From NCBI RefSeq assembly GCF_003730195.1, contig NZ_QWGG01000003.1:434001-498000 (forward strand): DNA of 64,000 nucleotides, in the 5' to 3' direction. The stretch is from Halosimplex salinum (lineage in GTDB: Archaea; Halobacteriota; Halobacteria; Halobacteriales; Haloarculaceae). Each line of letters starts with the position of its first letter. Position 1 is the stretch's first letter. The notes below the pieces were generated by a model. It made no database searches. It was given only the letters and a program-made list of their open reading frames with translations, and had not been told where the DNA came from. Of the stretch, positions 63,164-64,000 are shown piece by piece. The translations under genes and the position numbers were made by a program.

Positions 63164-64000
63164 ATGCGCGCTGTACGCCTCCACGACCACGGCGGTCCCG
63201 ACGCGCTGACAGTCGAGGAGACAGACCGACCGGACCCGAACCCGGACGAACTACTCGTCGAGGTCGCCGCGGCCGGCGTCAATCCCGTCGACACGTACTT
63301 CCGCGACGGGTCGTACGAGCCGGTCTCGCTCCCCTTCACGCCCGGCGTCGACGTCGCAGGCGTCGTCGCCGCGACGGGCGACCGCGTCGACGAGTTCGAC
63401 GACGGAGACCGCGTCTTCGGTACCGGCATCGGCAACGGCGGCCATCAGGGCGCCTACGCCGAGTACGCGACGGTCCCCACGGACCGGGTCGTCCACCTGC
63501 CCGACGACGCCGACCTGACCGAGGCGGGTGCGGCGGGCGTCGCGTCCGTGACGGCCTGGCGGGCGCTCGTCGACCACGCCGACCTCGACCCGGCCGAGCA
63601 CTGCCTGGTCCACGGCGGGTCGGGCGGCGTCGGCCACGCGGCCGTCCAGGTCGCCGACGCCGTCAGCGCCCGAGTGATCACGACCGCCCGCGAGGAGTAT
63701 CACGACGCGCTCACGGAGATGGGCGCCGAGACCGTGCTCGACTACGGCCGCGACGACCTCGCCGACGCGGTGACGGACGCCTCCGCCGGCGGAGTCGACG
63801 CCGTCCTCGACCACCGACTGGACGACTACCTCCAGTTCGACGCCGACGTGGCCGCGACCGGCGCGCGAGTCGTCGGCATCGGCGAGAACAGCCCCGACCC
63901 CGGGTTCACGAACGACGGCGCCGCCCGCTCGAAGGACGTGTCCTACCAGTTCATGTCGATGTTCAACACGCCCGACCTGCGGGTCCCGCTCCGCGGCGTC
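63164..64000 (+). CDS. NADPH:quinone oxidoreductase (partial, runs off the right edge)
   Basis: The visible 279 residues start with MRAVRLHDHGGPDALTVEE and belong to the zinc-free quinone oxidoreductase branch of the medium-chain family. The cofactor site is VHGGSGGVGHAAVQVA (about 147-162). There is a conserved GVNPVDTYFRDG segment (about 38-49) and the GVDVAGVV block. It would reduce a quinone or enone with NADPH. The C-terminal end lies beyond the window. The ATG at 63164 fits the family. Confidence 0.92.
   Translation, partial: MRAVRLHDHGGPDALTVEETDRPDPNPDELLVEVAAAGVNPVDTYFRDGSYEPVSLPFTPGVDVAGVVAATGDRVDEFDDGDRVFGTGIGNGGHQGAYAEYATVPTDRVVHLPDDADLTEAGAAGVASVTAWRALVDHADLDPAEHCLVHGGSGGVGHAAVQVADAVSARVITTAREEYHDALTEMGAETVLDYGRDDLADAVTDASAGGVDAVLDHRLDDYLQFDADVAATGARVVGIGENSPDPGFTNDGAARSKDVSYQFMSMFNTPDLRVPLRGV

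Noticed and set aside
62839-63435. Minus-strand frames over the ferritin-like gene's tail
   Set aside because: They are antisense to the Thr/Asp-rich repeat and have no independent evidence.

Overview
The window is chromosomal DNA of a halophilic archaeon (class Halobacteria). The evidence is very high G+C with strong GC3 bias, Asp/Glu-rich proteins, leaderless promoters with a TATA-like box about 26-33 nt before the start codon, and families seen mainly in haloarchaea: bacterio-opsin-activator (HTH_10) regulators, HalOD1 and DUF7344 proteins, the RPA3/RPA-associated pair, Tat lipoproteins and CPxCG-type zinc microproteins. I cannot name the species.

Layout. 1-8.1 kb: the tail of an NTF2-like protein, serS with a 65-bp minisatellite copied from its own 3' end, an alpha/beta hydrolase, a metallo-hydrolase and a 1,415-residue multi-PAS/GAF regulator. 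8.3-17.1 kb: a DUF7344 protein, a zinc microprotein, and a transport/stress block of amino-acid permease-Usp, formate/nitrite channel-Usp and CPA1 antiporter-TrkA, followed by a histidine kinase. 17.2-32.2 kb: a thiolase whose 3' end and terminator are duplicated, an AAA+ ATPase, lipoproteins, a TRAM protein, a polysaccharide flippase, a GIDE-domain membrane protein, dehydrogenases and a sugar-phosphate nucleotidyltransferase. 32.2-36.9 kb: an HTH_10 regulator, a structured intergenic region, the rpa3 operon, a coiled-coil RHH regulator and a HAD hydrolase. 37.2-39.6 kb: a complete sensor kinase and a DUF5814 protein.

39.6-44.3 kb is a decayed accessory region around tRNA-His. It holds a frameshifted small gene, an N-terminally clipped HNH endonuclease, a frameshifted and truncated tfb, a PIN protein without an obvious antitoxin, another frameshifted gene, and a HalOD1/DUF7344 pair. 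44.3-50.8 kb: ketopantoate reductase, beta-carbonic anhydrase, a CopB-type copper ATPase behind a PadR regulator, and a flavin-dependent monooxygenase. 50.9-64 kb: a zinc microprotein and a RecQ helicase fused to a phosphoribosyltransferase-like domain, a Tat lipoprotein, a secreted metallo-hydrolase/lamin-tail protein coupled to DUF3006, a PQQ-propeller lipoprotein, a second TRAM protein, galactonate dehydratase, a thermonuclease fused to a GATase-like domain, a Tat-exported ferritin-like protein, and the start of a quinone oxidoreductase.

Two themes run through the window. First, intergenic minisatellites recur, and two of them are duplications of a gene's 3' end. Second, a shared promoter element (CACTTTCACTCC) lies upstream of the rpa3 operon, the zinc-microprotein/RecQ block and, in reverse orientation within a perfect palindrome, the monooxygenase. 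It may mark a small DNA-repair or stress regulon. I see no CRISPR array, rRNA, complete insertion sequence or obvious prophage.
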